Positions 15,007-16,489 of a DNA stretch of 16,489 nt are shown piece after piece. The notes beneath the pieces were generated by a model that ran no database searches, was not told the DNA's origin, and saw only the letters and a program-made list of their open reading frames with translations. Every line of letters begins with the position of its first letter. Position 1 is the stretch's first letter. The stretch lies in NCBI GenBank assembly GCA_000431235.1, contig HF988703.1, positions 67,914 to 84,402 of the forward strand. The letters are read 5' to 3'. The stretch comes from Coprobacillus sp. CAG:698 (GTDB lineage: Bacteria > Bacillota_I > Bacilli_A > ML615J-28 > CAG-698). Made by a program: the position numbers and the translations under genes.

Positions 15007-15017
15007 AGGAGGATAAA

Positions 15018-15896
15018 ATGCATGATATATGGAATCCATGGCACGGGTGCATCAAAAAAAGTGAAGGCTGCCAAAACTGTTATATGATGTATTTGGATAA
15101 AATACACCAGAACAAAGAAAAGGGTATTTTTAAAACGGCAATGTTAGAATATCCTCTTAAGAAAAATCGTGATGGCAGTTTTAAAATAAAATCAGGAGAA
15201 TTAATTAGAGTATGCATGACATCAGATTTTTTCTTAGAAGAAGCAGATAAATGGAGAAATGATGTTTGGAAGGTAATCAAAAAAAGAAGTGATGTTATCT
15301 TTTATATTCTAACTAAAAGGCCAGAAAGAATAGCCAATAATCTTCCTGAAGATTGGAACGATGGTTATGATAATGTCTTTTTAAATGTTACTTGCGAGAA
15401 TCAAGCAAGATTAGAAGAAAGAATGCCTATATTTTCAAAAATAAAAGCAAAAGTAAAGGGAATTATGATTGCTCCAATTTTAGGACCAATCGACTTAAAA
15501 CCATATTTAAAAAATAATGATATCAAGCAAGTAATATGTGGTGGTGAAAACTATGGAGGATGTAGACCATGCAATTTCGATTGGGTAAAACAAATATCAC
15601 AAGATTGCAAAGAGGAAAATGTTAACTTTTCTTTTATTGAAACAGGAACAAAATTTATAAAAGATGGCAGGACATATACAATTTTGAATAAAAGAGTGCA
15701 ATCACAAATGGCATTTAGAGCAAATGTATCACACAAAAGCAAAGATATAGATTTTATTTTAAAATATGATGATATTATCATACAAAAAGATAAACTTTAT
15801 AAGCCTAAATATACAAGTGTAAATTGCTTAGAATTTGGAAGTAAAATGATATGTAATGGTTGTGTTAACTGTGGTAGACGTAAACAAATAGAATAA
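15018..15896 (+). CDS. DUF5131 (phage Gp37/Gp68-type) protein with CX6CX2C metal-cluster motif
   Basis: The 292-residue protein begins IWNPWHGCIKKSEGCQNCY, the signature of the DUF5131/Gp37-Gp68 family found in phages and bacterial chromosomes. Cys11, Cys18 and Cys21 form CX6CX2C, reminiscent of the [4Fe-4S] site of radical-SAM proteins. Further family blocks are MTSDFF, ILTKRPERI, APILGPIDL, CGGENYGGCRPCNFDWVKQI and IETGTKF. The C-terminus holds an additional cysteine cluster, CNGCVNCGRR, that may bind a second metal. ATG 15018 follows AGGAGG (15007-15012). No phage structural genes are nearby, so it looks chromosomal. The catalysed reaction is unknown to me; radical-SAM-like chemistry is inference from the motif. 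Confidence 0.85.
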   Translation: MHDIWNPWHGCIKKSEGCQNCYMMYLDKIHQNKEKGIFKTAMLEYPLKKNRDGSFKIKSGELIRVCMTSDFFLEEADKWRNDVWKVIKKRSDVIFYILTKRPERIANNLPEDWNDGYDNVFLNVTCENQARLEERMPIFSKIKAKVKGIMIAPILGPIDLKPYLKNNDIKQVICGGENYGGCRPCNFDWVKQISQDCKEENVNFSFIETGTKFIKDGRTYTILNKRVQSQMAFRANVSHKSKDIDFILKYDDIIIQKDKLYKPKYTSVNCLEFGSKMICNGCVNCGRRKQIE

Positions 15897-15904
15897 ATAT
15901 AAAT

Positions 15905-15936
15905 AAAGAGGTTCTAATTAAAAGCCTCTTTTTTTA
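15905..15936 (+). terminator. Rho-independent terminator after the DUF5131 gene
   Basis: AAAGAGG (15905-15911) and CCTCTTT (15925-15931) form the stem with a 13-nt loop, followed by Ts to 15935. It begins 8 bp after the stop codon. Confidence 0.85.
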
Positions 15937-16004
15937 TTAAATTAGTTTAATTATGTATAAAAATTTATTTTGTTATTTATAAAAACTCTGACTTGTAAAT
16001 AAAC

Positions 16005-16033
16005 TTGAAATAAAGCAGAGAAAATGATATAAT
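16005..16033 (+). promoter_or_regulatory. Strong promoter of the zinc-ribbon gene
   Basis: TTGAAA (16005-16010) and TATAAT (16028-16033) are 17 bp apart, with TGA giving an extended -10. An imperfect tandem repeat (ACTTGTAAATAA at 15991, ACTTGAAATAAA at 16003) covers the -35 and could be an activator or repressor site. Confidence 0.85.
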
Positions 16034-16056
16034 TATAACTATAAAAGGTGAAACTT

Positions 16057-16489
16057 ATGGAAGAAACAAAAGCATTAATATGTACAAGATGTGGATCACA
16101 TCATTTAGAAAAACAAAGTGAAACAGAATACAAATGTTTAAGTTGTGATGCGATAATCACGAAAGAAAAAGCAGTAAACTTTGAAAAAGAATATAGGAAA
16201 CTTTTAGAAGAAGGAAAAAGTGTTGATATAGCTAACTTAAGATATTTAGTTAAAAAAACACTAGAAGGACATATTGATAAAGATTCACTAATTAAGTATT
16301 CTCAAGATATATTAAGAATCTTACCAGAAGATATATTATCTTTATTTTATATAAAATATATAAATAGAGAAAAGAATCCTTTTGAATATGAATCATTTCT
16401 AGAAAGTTTAATTTATAATGCCACAATAACAGAAATGGATGAAATAATAAATGTTATTATTTCTTCAACAAAAAAAAGAGAAGAAGAAA
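16057..16489 (+). CDS. Zinc-ribbon protein, 3' end outside window (partial)
   Basis: ATG 16057 follows AAAGGTGA, and the frame stays open to the window edge, giving 144 residues. The N-terminus is a zinc ribbon with two CxxC knuckles: CTRC (residues 9-12) and CLSC (27-30). A charged, mostly helical region follows with no signal peptide or membrane segment, ending in a lysine/glutamate-rich stretch. I do not recognise the family. Zinc ribbons of this kind contact nucleic acid or protein, and the helical part could be a repeat or interaction scaffold. It has its own strong promoter and is separated from the upstream gene by a terminator, so it begins a new transcription unit extending to the right. 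Confidence 0.8.
   Translation, partial: MEETKALICTRCGSHHLEKQSETEYKCLSCDAIITKEKAVNFEKEYRKLLEEGKSVDIANLRYLVKKTLEGHIDKDSLIKYSQDILRILPEDILSLFYIKYINREKNPFEYESFLESLIYNATITEMDEIINVIISSTKKREEE

Noticed and set aside
14969..15017. Read-through of TGA as Trp, which would extend the protease to a TAA at 15015
   Set aside because: The extension would translate the terminator hairpin and the next ribosome site, and the protease domain already ends naturally before the TGA.
1..16489. CRISPR arrays, insertion sequences, transposases or attachment sites
   Set aside because: No regularly spaced repeats, transposase motifs or terminal inverted repeats were seen; the XRE and DUF5131 genes alone do not justify calling a prophage.

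Overview
The window is very AT-rich DNA from a low-GC Gram-positive-type bacterium. It is most likely a Bacillota lineage near the Mollicutes, Acholeplasma-like or Erysipelotrichia-like groups. Evidence: strong AT bias in third codon positions, sigma-A-type promoters (TTGACA/TATAAT with 17-bp spacers), AGGAGG-type ribosome sites, Sec/lipobox lipoproteins, hairpin plus T-run terminators, and Bacillota-style families (YwqA/YwqB-like SNF2 and SWIM pair, split chromate transporter). The standard code fits: Trp is TGG throughout and one gene ends in TGA just before a terminator. Species cannot be named from the sequence.

Layout. Positions 1-807 hold the 3' part of an unrecognised gene. A strong promoter at 811-839 drives a SWIM zinc-finger protein (861-2297) and a full-length SWI2/SNF2 ATPase (2305-5460). 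Next is a solitary XRE-type regulator (5617-5829), whose consensus promoter sits between two short dyads. A DedA-family membrane protein (minus, 5928-6551) is divergent from a two-gene split chromate transporter (6673-7807). A tRNA-Arg(CCU) with its own promoter and terminator follows (7851-7927). Then come a lipoprotein of unknown function, an SIS-domain sugar-phosphate protein and a CYTH phosphatase-like protein (8008-9917), closed by a terminator. A TspO/MBR protein (9988-10449) converges through a bidirectional terminator on a minus-strand serine beta-lactamase-like hydrolase (10481-11935).

The most striking region is 12086-14971, a two-gene operon of related surface lipoproteins with architecture lipobox, two Ig-like (BIG_2) domains, and HtrA/trypsin-like domain. 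The second protein has an intact His-Asp-Ser triad and no PDZ domain. The first has a PDZ domain, but its aligned triad reads His-Asn-Cys, its oxyanion Gly is replaced, and a calcium-binding-like acidic loop is inserted just before the nucleophile. This looks like an active protease paired with a degenerate or re-engineered partner, and it is the best candidate for something undescribed. A DUF5131 (phage Gp37/Gp68-type) protein with a CX6CX2C cluster (15018-15896) and the start of a zinc-ribbon protein running off the edge (16057-16489) complete the window.

Gene packing is tight and no gene-free stretch exceeds 300 bases. Several genes begin directly after a terminator hairpin, with little or no room for a promoter.
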